Assembly (NCBI GenBank): GCA_007131125.1
Contig: SLRE01000259.1
Coordinates: 1 to 10,306, forward strand
Length of the DNA: 10,306 bases
DNA from: Bacteroidales bacterium
Lineage (GTDB): Bacteria > Bacteroidota > Bacteroidia > Bacteroidales > UBA7960
Reading direction: 5' to 3'
Part shown: one piece after another, positions 1 to 7,293 of the stretch
How the letters are laid out: each line of letters opens with the position of its first letter
Position numbering within the stretch: the stretch's first letter is position 1
The notes under the pieces: generated by a model
Seen by the model: only the letters and a program-made list of their open reading frames with translations
Told to the model about the DNA's origin: nothing
The model's database searches: none
Made by a program: the position numbers and the translations under genes

Positions 1-1268
1 ACTCCCTGCATACCGGGGGTTTCTTCCTGTTTTTCGGCAATGGCATCAATACTGTTCAGGATAAGGTTTAAAAAAACCTGTTCCAGTTGGTTCTGACTGC
101 CCATAACAAGCATCTCTTCACGGGGGCTTTCCAGGTTAATTTTTATGCCCATTTTATCAATGCGATGACGGGAAAGCGAAATGGATTTATCCAGGGCATA
201 CCGCAAATCCGTCAGACTTTTTTCAGAGGCCGGCTGCCGGGCAAAATTCAACAGATTTTTTATAACCCATTCCACTTTCGCAGTAGCCTCTTCCATCATT
301 TCCAGGTATTTTTCGTTTTCTTCATGATTATCCGGGTTTCTCTTCATTCTGGAAATACAATTCATGATACCGGCAAGGGGATTGTTTACCTCATGGGCCA
401 CACCGGCGGCAAGGGTGCCTATGGAGGCCAGTTTTTCAGACTGCACCAGCTTTTTCTGGGCATCTTCCAGCTCATCGTAAGCTTTTTGTAAACGATAAAC
501 CATGTCATTAAACCTTGACACCAAAATATCAATTTCATCCCCGGGCAATAAACCCATAATTTTTTCAACATTTTTGGGATAGCGTGAAGCAAACATTACA
601 TTTTTCTCCCGAATAGATTGCATATCCAGGTTATCTGCAATATTGCTGATGTCTTTAACCGGACTGGTAACCAAATATGAGAAAATAAAAGTTCCCACCA
701 GGCTGATGATGATCAATACCAGGATCATCCCAAAAAGTGTTTCTGTGGCCTGGTCAAGGGTCCGGTAAATAATTTCTTCGGTAAGACCCACCCTGAGAAA
801 TCCTATGCTGCCATCCAACAAAGGAATTGAGATGTCACGGATAAGTTGATCGCTATCCTTAAAGCGGACATTGGCAGATAAAATTTCACTGCTTCTCTGT
901 CGCTCATGCACATCAATCAAACCGGATGGCACCGGTCCGTCGAAAGTGTGGGCCCGGATCTCACAGTCCGGGTCGCAAATCATGATATATTCAATGGTTT
1001 CATCGGCAGCCTTTATTTCATCGAGCAGCACATTCATGGCCACAATGTCATCAAAAAGTATATAGTTGATGGCTCGCTGAGAAATGATCTTGGAGATGAA
1101 CACACTCCTTTGCTGCAACTCTTCCTCAAGTGAGGAGAAAATGATGCGATGCACCAGGGCTACATTGATGCTTCCAAACAATGCCACGACCAACACCATG
1201 CCAATGGTAAACTTCCAAAAAAGCGGAACCTTCGAATTTTCTTTTTTTCCAGGGTAAGGTGTAGTCAT
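1..1268 (-). CDS. Sensor histidine kinase, C-terminus cut off by window edge
   Basis: Reading the minus strand from the ATG at 1266-1268 gives 422 uninterrupted codons that run off the left edge. The product is a membrane-bound two-component sensor kinase. Visible order: a hydrophobic segment at about residues 19-39, a periplasmic sensor region to about 177, a second membrane helix at about 178-200, a HAMP-like linker (Pro203 to about 260, with DEIDIL and RFNDM), a short coiled coil, then the HisKA H-box AAGVAHEVNNPLAG with phospho-acceptor His292. The N-box is present around Asn401 in QVFLNLILNSIDAI. The G1, F and G2 ATP-binding boxes would lie beyond the window. The sensor region has a Cys98-x3-Cys102 pair before an AHTF segment. 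The gene starts 15 bp after a PhnD-like binding protein, suggesting co-transcription and a joint sensing role (inference). The partner response regulator is not visible. The kinase assignment is firm; the ligand is unknown. Confidence 0.95.
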   Translation of the reverse strand, partial: MTTPYPGKKENSKVPLFWKFTIGMVLVVALFGSINVALVHRIIFSSLEEELQQRSVFISKIISQRAINYILFDDIVAMNVLLDEIKAADETIEYIMICDPDCEIRAHTFDGPVPSGLIDVHERQRSSEILSANVRFKDSDQLIRDISIPLLDGSIGFLRVGLTEEIIYRTLDQATETLFGMILVLIIISLVGTFIFSYLVTSPVKDISNIADNLDMQSIREKNVMFASRYPKNVEKIMGLLPGDEIDILVSRFNDMVYRLQKAYDELEDAQKKLVQSEKLASIGTLAAGVAHEVNNPLAGIMNCISRMKRNPDNHEENEKYLEMMEEATAKVEWVIKNLLNFARQPASEKSLTDLRYALDKSISLSRHRIDKMGIKINLESPREEMLVMGSQNQLEQVFLNLILNSIDAIAEKQEETPGMQG

Positions 1269-1283
1269 TGGATGCAATACTTA

Positions 1284-2195
1284 TCAATTATCAAGTGCTT
1301 CCGACATTTCCCGGATGGGATCGTAATCGGAATCTTTTCCTTCAATAAAACGGTCAATCAAAAGCACTTCCAGCATATCACGTGTTTGGGGATCTTCGTG
1401 CATGGTCAGGAATAAGTTTTTCAGCTTTTGTTTTTTTTCGGGGTCCAACCTTGAAGAAACCACCACAGGCGGGTTTCCAAAAGGAGGAGAAACCTCAACA
1501 ATTTTAATGTTATCCACCTGCCGGGGTTCATGAACTTTCACATAATCAAAAATCAACTGATTTACTGTGGCCGCTTCAACAATGCCCCTGGCAACCATTT
1601 GTATGGAGTTGTCATGTGCATATGAAAAAACAGTGGAGCTAAAAAAATCATCCGGACTTATCCCCTTTTCCCTCAGACGGCTGACAGCGTAAAGGTAACC
1701 CGTATTGGATAAGGGGTCTGTAAAGGCAAAGCTGGTATTCTCCAGATCTTCCAGACCCTGAGCCTGAGAATCTGCGCCGGCGATTATGTAGGCATAATAG
1801 TAAGGTTTTCCATTGCTTACAGGCACAGCCAGAAGTTCAATCCCTCTTTGTAAATCCAGACTTACGTAAGCCCCGGTGCAAATAAATGCAAAGTCCAGTT
1901 GTCCTTTTTCCAGCATCTGGTTGACTTCCCCATAGGTTTGTCGCTGATGAAATTCAATTGGCCGACCCATTTGACCGGAGATGTAATCAAAGATCCTTTC
2001 ATAAGATTCAAATGTTTCTCGTGGTGAAAGAATGGCTGATACGGCCACTTTCAAAGGTTCATACCCATCCTGAACATCCCCTTGCCCATTATCGGCAGAG
2101 GTTTCATCAGGGTCTATTATCCTTACATCCGCAGGTTGACGGTTGCAGAAGAAAAAAGAGATCAAAAATATTAGAGCAAAAAAATGTAATCTCAT
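1284..2195 (-). CDS. PhnD-like periplasmic solute-binding protein, probable lipoprotein
   Basis: This 303-residue protein matches the phosphate/phosphite/phosphonate-binding (PhnD, PF12974-type) periplasmic binding fold. The N-terminus is a short hydrophobic signal (residues 4-16) ending at Cys17, a possible lipidation site although Phe at -1 is not canonical, followed by an acidic low-complexity linker (about 22-45). The mature domain begins near PLKVAVS (47-53). Family signatures are FTDPLSNTGYLY (158-169), resembling the ligand-phosphonate loop S-x-x-G-Y, then a HDNSIQMVARG segment (194-204) and a PPFGNPPVVV segment (237-246). Asp195 and Glu207 sit about where E. coli PhnD has acidic ligand contacts (alignment from memory). 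No phnC/phnE-type transporter genes adjoin it; instead a histidine kinase follows after 15 bp. A sensory role is therefore more likely than uptake, by analogy with TtrS, whose sensor region is PhnD-like. The ligand cannot be read from sequence. Confidence 0.88.
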   Translation of the reverse strand: MRLHFFALIFLISFFFCNRQPADVRIIDPDETSADNGQGDVQDGYEPLKVAVSAILSPRETFESYERIFDYISGQMGRPIEFHQRQTYGEVNQMLEKGQLDFAFICTGAYVSLDLQRGIELLAVPVSNGKPYYYAYIIAGADSQAQGLEDLENTSFAFTDPLSNTGYLYAVSRLREKGISPDDFFSSTVFSYAHDNSIQMVARGIVEAATVNQLIFDYVKVHEPRQVDNIKIVEVSPPFGNPPVVVSSRLDPEKKQKLKNLFLTMHEDPQTRDMLEVLLIDRFIEGKDSDYDPIREMSEALDN

Positions 2196-2328
2196 TATTC
2201 AGTGTGTTTTTTGGAATAAAGGAAAAGCTTTTATTTTAAAGGAAAATTCTTTCGGTTGCAATAAGTAGAAGTTGCTTTTTGCCCAATGCGAAAATTATAC
2301 CAAAAAACAAAAAATAAATTCAGGCATT

Positions 2329-2340
2329 TTTTCCGGAAAA
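2329..2340. repeat. 12-bp perfect palindrome upstream of the PhnD-like gene
   Basis: TTTTCCGGAAAA is a perfect inverted repeat without spacer, about 134 bp upstream of the binding-protein start and beyond the dnaN terminator. It could be an operator for the binding protein-kinase unit, but in AT-rich spacer DNA a short palindrome can arise by chance. A smaller one, AAAAGCTTTT, lies at 2223-2232. Confidence 0.3.
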
Positions 2341-2403
2341 TATTGTTTTTTCCTGCTTTATTATGAAACAGCCAAAACGGAAACATGTTTTAAAGAACGA
2401 AAT

Positions 2404-2433
2404 AAAAAAGGCGGGCTTCAAAAGAAACCCGCC
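2404..2433 (-). terminator. Rho-independent terminator after dnaN
   Basis: On the minus strand, about 30 bases beyond the dnaN stop, GGCGGGTTTC (2433-2424) pairs with GAAGCCCGCC (2419-2410) around a TTTT loop, followed by a run of T at 2409-2404. The stem is 10 bp with one G-U wobble in the minus-strand RNA. In the plus-strand RNA the same position would be a C-A mismatch, so the signal favours minus-strand transcripts, i.e. the dnaN unit. Confidence 0.88.
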
Positions 2434-2463
2434 CTCTTTTTTATTGGTTTTTGGTTAATGGCA

Positions 2464-3588
2464 TCATGCATTGAGCATAACCGGCATTACCAGCATCAGG
2501 ATGTCTTCGTCCTTGTTTTCCGAATCCACGGGGATGATCAGTCCGGCGCGGTTGGGCTCGGACATTTCCAGCATCACCTGCTCGGTTTCCAGGTTTTGAA
2601 GCATCTCTACCATAAATTTGCTGTTGAACCCGATTTCCATATCATCTCCTTCGTAATGACAGTTGAGCCTCTCACGAGCCTCATTGCTGTAGTCCAGATC
2701 TTCGGCCATCAGGGTCAGTTCAGTTCCGGCAATTTTGAATTTAACCTGGTAGGTGCTCTGGTTTGAGAAAATCGAAACCCTGCGAATGGCATTCATAAAT
2801 GGCTGTCGATCCACGGTCATTTTGTTGGGGTTTTTGGCCGGGATCACTGCGGTATAATTCGGGTATCTGCCGTCAATCAGCCGGCAGGTCATCATGATGT
2901 TTTTGAAGGTAAATTTGGCGTTGGTTTCGCTGTATTCGATTTCCACAGGGGCATCATCCTGCGACAGAATATTCTTCAACTGGTTGAGGGGCTTTTTGGG
3001 CAGGATGAAAGTTGCCGACTCTTCACTTTTAATATCCATGCGGCGGTAGCGCACCAGTTTGTGGGCATCGGTGGCCACAAATGTGGTGTTTTCGGGCGAG
3101 AGCTCGCAAAACACACCGGCCATAACCGGGCGCAGGTCGTCGTTGCTGGCTGCAAAAATGGTTTTGGAAATGGCCTCAAACAGGATGTCGGACTCCATGG
3201 TAAAGCTTGCACTGTTTTCTATGGCCGGCACCTGGGGGTATTCCTCTCCATTCTGCCCGGCAAGCTTATACTTTCCTTCTCCTGCCGTAAGCGTCACCCC
3301 ATAGTTGCCCGAATCAATATCCAGGGTAACAGGAATATCCGAAAAAGTCTTCAGGGTGTCCAGCAGGATTTTGGCGGGGATGGCCACACTGCCTTCGCCC
3401 TCGGCCATGTCTACATTGATACGCGCAGTCATGGTGGTTTCCAGGTCGGAAGCAGAAATTTTGATCTCCGAATCGCCGAGTTCAAATAAAAAATTATCCA
3501 GGATGGGAAGGGTGTTATTGGTGCTCAATACCCCGCTAATGGCCTGCAATTGCTTTAATAACAAAGAGCTGGAGACTATAAATTTCAT
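2464..3588 (-). CDS. dnaN: DNA polymerase III beta subunit (sliding clamp)
   Basis: A 374-residue protein, within the normal length for bacterial beta clamps. Two copies form a ring around DNA that tethers the replicative polymerase and serves as a docking site for repair and ligation proteins. The three-domain clamp is recognisable throughout: N-terminal MKFIVSSSLLLKQLQ with LPILDNFLFE (28-37), LRPVMAGV (152-159) and ATDAHKL (172-178) in the middle domain, DGRYPNY (239-245), GFNSKFM (320-326), and the C-terminal ending LMLVMPVMLNA, which corresponds to the hydrophobic-cleft tail normally ending in MPMRL-like sequence. The start ATG at 3586-3588 gives the standard N-terminus. It lies 99 bp downstream of the DUF4340 gene, with a likely promoter of its own at 3615-3622 and a terminator close behind. 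Unlike the classical dnaA-dnaN-recF arrangement, neither dnaA nor recF is adjacent here. Confidence 0.98.
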   Translation of the reverse strand: MKFIVSSSLLLKQLQAISGVLSTNNTLPILDNFLFELGDSEIKISASDLETTMTARINVDMAEGEGSVAIPAKILLDTLKTFSDIPVTLDIDSGNYGVTLTAGEGKYKLAGQNGEEYPQVPAIENSASFTMESDILFEAISKTIFAASNDDLRPVMAGVFCELSPENTTFVATDAHKLVRYRRMDIKSEESATFILPKKPLNQLKNILSQDDAPVEIEYSETNAKFTFKNIMMTCRLIDGRYPNYTAVIPAKNPNKMTVDRQPFMNAIRRVSIFSNQSTYQVKFKIAGTELTLMAEDLDYSNEARERLNCHYEGDDMEIGFNSKFMVEMLQNLETEQVMLEMSEPNRAGLIIPVDSENKDEDILMLVMPVMLNA

Positions 3589-3614
3589 ATGTCGACGTTT
3601 TTTTAAATGATTAG

Positions 3615-3622
3615 CAAAGATA
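3615..3622 (-). promoter_or_regulatory. Candidate Bacteroidota -7 promoter box for dnaN
   Basis: The minus strand reads TATCTTTG here, a full match to the TAnnTTTG -7 element used by the primary sigma factor of Bacteroidota, about 27 bases before the dnaN ATG. That would give a short, A-rich leader. No good TTTG-like -33 element is seen about 17-20 bases upstream, so this may be a weak promoter. It would let dnaN be expressed separately from the gld genes. Confidence 0.5.
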
Positions 3623-3687
3623 GTTTTTTATAAAATATGCTATGGGAATTCCGGTATTTTTTTGGTTTTTTATCCTGCAAATCCCCC

Positions 3688-4743
3688 TTACTTATCGAAG
3701 TTTTCCTGAAAAAAGGACAAAGGTCGCATAATGCGGTTAAAAACATAATATTGCGCCAGTGCGAAATCTCCCTCATTCACTTGCAAATAAAAGCGGTTGG
3801 GGTCGTATCCGTGGGCTGCCGACAAGCTGATGCGGTCCCCGGGTAAGGGTTTGCGCCTGTGAAAAGCCAGCCTGATCTCCTGGGATGGCTCTCCATGAAT
3901 GGTCATCAAAAGAAAAGGCTCTTCCACCTTCAGGCTGTCCATGCGCATCATTTCTTCATCCAACGCCAGCTTTTCATAACTCAACCTGGAAAAACTGCTT
4001 AAAAATCTTTCAACCCTGTCATGGCGTAGCGAAGTCTCATCCAAAACTTCTCCTGCCGTGGTTTTCATCTCATAACCATCAGGGTCGGTATTATCCAGAA
4101 CAAAGGACTCCCCTGGGTCGGCAAGATGGTTTACCTCCACTTTATGGATTTGAGAGGGGGTTAAATTGACCACCACCCTGTCGCGCCACACGTGCTCCCT
4201 GGCCTGGTAAACATCCTTTATACCGCCTGAAACTCCAGGTACATGCACGGCAAAAGGTGTTTCCACTCCTTCTTTTCGCATATAAGTGCTTTCACCATCA
4301 GGGGTGTTTTCTCCCACATAAAAACTTTTAATTTTTTTTAACCGGTTCATAAATCCGATATTTCCGGGAAGACGAATCCAGTGGGTTTTTTCGTAAACAT
4401 TTACCTTCACCCCTGATTCATCCAGCTGACGGTTTACTTCAGGCTGATCGGCAATGGGCACCGGCAACCTGACAACCTGGTTGCGCATAGTGTACAAAAG
4501 ATCCCTTACAGCCGGTTCATTGGCATGAAAGCTTTCATTCAAAAGCCAGCCTCCATCCGGGGTCCTTTCAAACACCAAAGGTTCTTCACCTGGCTTTTTC
4601 ATTTCAATCATGCCAACATTATCGGTGTGGTTCATACCAAAATCCCGCTCATGGGTGGGACCGGCTCCGGCGAATATCCAAAGCAACGAAACCAGCACAA
4701 GCATCAAAGCTGCGAAAAATATGGCTAAAGTTTTTTTCTTCAT
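3688..4743 (-). CDS. DUF4340 family membrane-anchored protein of the Gld-type ABC cluster
   Basis: A 351-residue protein with a single N-terminal membrane helix (about residues 5-25, after MKKK) and a long extracytoplasmic part. I assign it to the DUF4340 family from its organisation, from the repeated pattern of short beta-rich segments of the type GMIEMKKPGEEPLVFERTPD and GGWLLN, and from its position right behind gldG. DUF4340 proteins are commonly encoded next to GldG-like auxiliary proteins and ABC-2 permeases and are thought to be accessory parts of that complex; the biochemical function is not established. The ATG at 4741-4743 lies 20 bp after the gldG stop, so the two are almost certainly co-transcribed. 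No catalytic motif is visible, and the role is inferred from context. Confidence 0.75.
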   Translation of the reverse strand: MKKKTLAIFFAALMLVLVSLLWIFAGAGPTHERDFGMNHTDNVGMIEMKKPGEEPLVFERTPDGGWLLNESFHANEPAVRDLLYTMRNQVVRLPVPIADQPEVNRQLDESGVKVNVYEKTHWIRLPGNIGFMNRLKKIKSFYVGENTPDGESTYMRKEGVETPFAVHVPGVSGGIKDVYQAREHVWRDRVVVNLTPSQIHKVEVNHLADPGESFVLDNTDPDGYEMKTTAGEVLDETSLRHDRVERFLSSFSRLSYEKLALDEEMMRMDSLKVEEPFLLMTIHGEPSQEIRLAFHRRKPLPGDRISLSAAHGYDPNRFYLQVNEGDFALAQYYVFNRIMRPLSFFQENFDK

Positions 4744-4763
4744 TTTTATTCCAGGATAAATTC

Positions 4764-6503
4764 TTACCTGCTATAACGTCTTTTTCGCCAGAATATCCTT
4801 AAAACCCCGAAAACAAACACCAGCAATACAGGGAGCAGAAGGTTAAGGATTTGAACCCCTAAACGGTTTTGCCCGATACGGGTTTTATCCAGCATGCGAA
4901 GCCTGAGCTCTTTGGCACGTGCTTCAATCAGACCCGAATCATCGGTAAGGTAGTTGACGGCATTCAAGATAAAATCCTTGTTGCCGAAATTTTCCCCGCT
5001 GTACCGGTCGTACCCAAGGGGAAGGGGTTCGTTTCCCCTTTCAAACTGATTGCGGATTATGTCTCCATCGGCGACCACCACCATGGCAGTATGCTCACTT
5101 TTGTCGCGTACCTTAAAGTCTGCCGGCAAGTCGACCTCAGGGGGGATCCGGTTTCTGAAAACCGACTCAAAACTTCCCTCCAGCAGGGCAGCAACAGGCT
5201 TTGGACCTTCGCGGAACAAACGCTCATCGGGAGGATTCTGCAGGATGTCCAGTGCAATACGGGTTGGGGTTTGCAACACCCGTGTGTTGCGGGAGGTGTG
5301 CAGCAAAAAGGTTTTATCAACATCCTCAGCTGCTACGGTATCGATGCTGCTGACAAATTCGGTACGCACAAGGTTCAGGTTTTTTACTATCGGGTGGTCA
5401 CTTGCCGGGGAAACCAAAGGAAAAAAGTGCCATGGCAACAGGCTGATCTGCGGGCGGGAACCCACATAACCAGTGGTCACAGGTATGGGGGCGGCATTAA
5501 GGTCCTGCAAAAGGTCCGGGTTCAAGCGTATGCCGTAGTTGAACAACATATCATCAAGGTTGATGGGCCAGCCCATGCCAATGGTTTCATAATCAGGAGG
5601 TCTCAGGCTGTCCATGTCGGCAAACACCGGATCAACCAGCCAAAGCAGCGAACCCCCGTTCATCAAAAACTGGTCGAGAATAAATTTATCCTCTTCACTG
5701 AATGGCTTTACCGGATCGGCAACTATCAGGGTTTTAAAATCTTCTATGTTCTGGTAGCGCTCATTGATGCGCACCCTTTCCACATCATAAAACCGGCCGA
5801 GTGACTGTGTAATATCGGCCACATAGCGGTGCTCGTATTCTCCCTGCCCTTCCAGGAAACCGACTTTTTCTTTTTCGGTGGCGGTAAGTTGGCGGATTAC
5901 CGATGCAATATTGTATTCCAGCGCCTGGGCCGAGTTATTCAAAACCTCTTCCGGGGGTATGCCCATCTGGTCCTGCAACAATTTCAGCGGAGCTTCTTTG
6001 CCCCCGTAGCTGACCAGAGCCCCCGGAAAAATTACCTGCTGGGAAGTGGCATCATCTCCCCTGACCTGCAGCTGCGTGGGTTCCAACCCTTTATCCATCA
6101 GCATTTCATAGGTGCGGGATATCTGCTCACGGTCACCTGCCCGGGTTGGATTGATAAATTCAAATTCAATATAATCGGAATAGGCACGAAACTCATCCAG
6201 CATTTCCCTGGTCTGGTTGCGTAGCCGGCGAAATCCTGCGGGAAAACTCCCTTCAAGGTAAACCCTGAAATAAACCACATCATCCAGACCCCTGAGCATA
6301 TCTTTGGTGGCATCGGTAAGGGAGTACCGCCGCTCAGTGGTCATGTCGAAGCGGGCAAACCTTGCCGACCCGATAACATTCAATGCCAGAATTATCAGAA
6401 TACCGGCAAGCAACTGCAAATAATTGATTCTTCTGACATCCTTGCGCCCGCTGTAAACATGGCCGCCTGAAGCTTTTTTATCTGATTTTCCTTTACGGAG
6501 CAT
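4764..6503 (-). CDS. gldG: Gliding motility-associated ABC transporter auxiliary protein GldG
   Basis: A 579-residue protein, close to the usual GldG size. It has a basic cytoplasmic N-terminus (about 1-27), a membrane helix at about 28-46, a large extracytoplasmic ABC_transp_aux/GldG-type region, and a C-terminal membrane helix (about 551-570) followed by the positively charged tail RKRRYSR. Family features include the segment after helix 1 with RRYSLTDATKDML (58-70), a thioredoxin-like start VYFRVYLEG (77-85) and the GGSLLWLVDP region. In Flavobacterium, GldA (ATPase), GldF (permease) and GldG form an ABC transporter required for gliding; elsewhere relatives occur in non-gliding species, so motility cannot be assumed. 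It follows gldF by 56 bp with no terminator visible and precedes the DUF4340 gene by 20 bp. The ATG at 6501-6503 leaves a 27-residue basic tail before helix 1; a shorter start is possible. Confidence 0.92.
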   Translation of the reverse strand: MLRKGKSDKKASGGHVYSGRKDVRRINYLQLLAGILIILALNVIGSARFARFDMTTERRYSLTDATKDMLRGLDDVVYFRVYLEGSFPAGFRRLRNQTREMLDEFRAYSDYIEFEFINPTRAGDREQISRTYEMLMDKGLEPTQLQVRGDDATSQQVIFPGALVSYGGKEAPLKLLQDQMGIPPEEVLNNSAQALEYNIASVIRQLTATEKEKVGFLEGQGEYEHRYVADITQSLGRFYDVERVRINERYQNIEDFKTLIVADPVKPFSEEDKFILDQFLMNGGSLLWLVDPVFADMDSLRPPDYETIGMGWPINLDDMLFNYGIRLNPDLLQDLNAAPIPVTTGYVGSRPQISLLPWHFFPLVSPASDHPIVKNLNLVRTEFVSSIDTVAAEDVDKTFLLHTSRNTRVLQTPTRIALDILQNPPDERLFREGPKPVAALLEGSFESVFRNRIPPEVDLPADFKVRDKSEHTAMVVVADGDIIRNQFERGNEPLPLGYDRYSGENFGNKDFILNAVNYLTDDSGLIEARAKELRLRMLDKTRIGQNRLGVQILNLLLPVLLVFVFGVLRIFWRKRRYSR

Positions 6504-6559
6504 GAGAAAACCTGCTGTTTTAATTTTGTAATTTAATTATTTGGTTAAACCCTCTGTAA

Positions 6560-7288
6560 TCACCATTTGCGGCTTTCCAGCTTAATTTTGGTGAATAAAA
6601 TAAATAAGGCAATGATGCTCAGGAAATATAAAACATCCCTGGTATCAATCACCCCTCTTCCCATTGAGGTATAATGGGAATACATTCCCAGATCCCTGAT
6701 AAACAAATCGATCCTTCCGAAAAGATCCAGGGAGTAAATCATTTCGAAACCGATAAAGGCAAAACCGCAAAGAAACAGAGCGATTATAAATGAAATGATC
6801 TGGTTTTCGGTAAGGGAGGAAGCAAACAGCCCGATGGCCACAAAAGCAGCCCCGAGGAAAAATAATCCGAAATATGAGCCCCAGGTGCCTCCCACGTCCA
6901 CCCCCGGGTAGGCAGCGTAATGCCAAACCGTATAGAAATAGATCATGGTAGGCAGGAGTGAAAACAGCACCAGCACCAGTCCGGCAAAAAATTTGGCAAA
7001 AATGATCTGCAGGTCGGTAATGGGTTTGGTAAGCAGCATTTCTATGGTACCTGATTTTTTTTCATCGGCAAAAAACCGCATGGTAATGGCCGGTATCAGG
7101 AAAAGAAACACATAAGGCCCTAAAGCAAACAAACCCTCCAGATTGGCATAGCCCGATTCCAGAATGTTGTACTGACCCGGAAAAACCCACAAAAACAAAC
7201 TGATGATGCTTAGAAATACGGCAATGACAATATATCCGATCAGGCTGTTGAAAAAATTATTGAGTTCTCTTTTAAAAAGTGTGAGCAT
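6560..7288 (-). CDS. gldF: Gliding motility-associated ABC transporter permease GldF
   Basis: A 242-residue, strongly hydrophobic ABC-2 type permease, the normal length for GldF. Six membrane segments can be seen at about residues 17-37, 55-71, 100-121, 138-158, 163-184 and 217-234. Between helices 2 and 3 lies DEKKSGTIEMLLTKPI (75-90), the cytoplasmic segment typical of ABC-2 permeases that contacts the ATPase, and FASSLTENQI (155-164) is the usual turn between helices 4 and 5. It should pair with GldG (next gene) and with an ATPase GldA that is not in this window. Its start lies 5 bp after the stop of the DUF62-family gene, so the two are probably translated from one mRNA. Confidence 0.94.
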   Translation of the reverse strand: MLTLFKRELNNFFNSLIGYIVIAVFLSIISLFLWVFPGQYNILESGYANLEGLFALGPYVFLFLIPAITMRFFADEKKSGTIEMLLTKPITDLQIIFAKFFAGLVLVLFSLLPTMIYFYTVWHYAAYPGVDVGGTWGSYFGLFFLGAAFVAIGLFASSLTENQIISFIIALFLCGFAFIGFEMIYSLDLFGRIDLFIRDLGMYSHYTSMGRGVIDTRDVLYFLSIIALFILFTKIKLESRKW

Positions 7289-7293
7289 ATTAT

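Noticed and set aside
87..491. Plus-strand open frame of 134 codons at the left edge
   Set aside because: It is antisense to the histidine kinase, whose H-box and N-box are clearly coded on the minus strand.
2290..2299. TATAATTTTC on the minus strand as a promoter for the PhnD-like gene
   Set aside because: It resembles both a sigma-70 -10 box and a near-match -7 box, but no -35 or -33 partner is seen in an AT-rich spacer, and it lies about 95 bp from the start codon.
2272..2766. Plus-strand open frame starting in the spacer and entering dnaN antisense
   Set aside because: Most of it is the reverse complement of dnaN; the spacer part runs through the terminator hairpin and shows no motif.
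3586..3595. CATATG and GTCGAC restriction-site-like sequence at the dnaN start, possibly a cloning scar
   Set aside because: Native gene and spacer sequence continue on both sides with no vector-like DNA, so chance is the simplest explanation.
4869..5804. Long plus-strand open frame of 311 codons inside gldG
   Set aside because: It lies antisense to a well-recognised gene, its translation shows no family motif, and it is rich in His/Gln/Val in the manner of reverse-complement frames.
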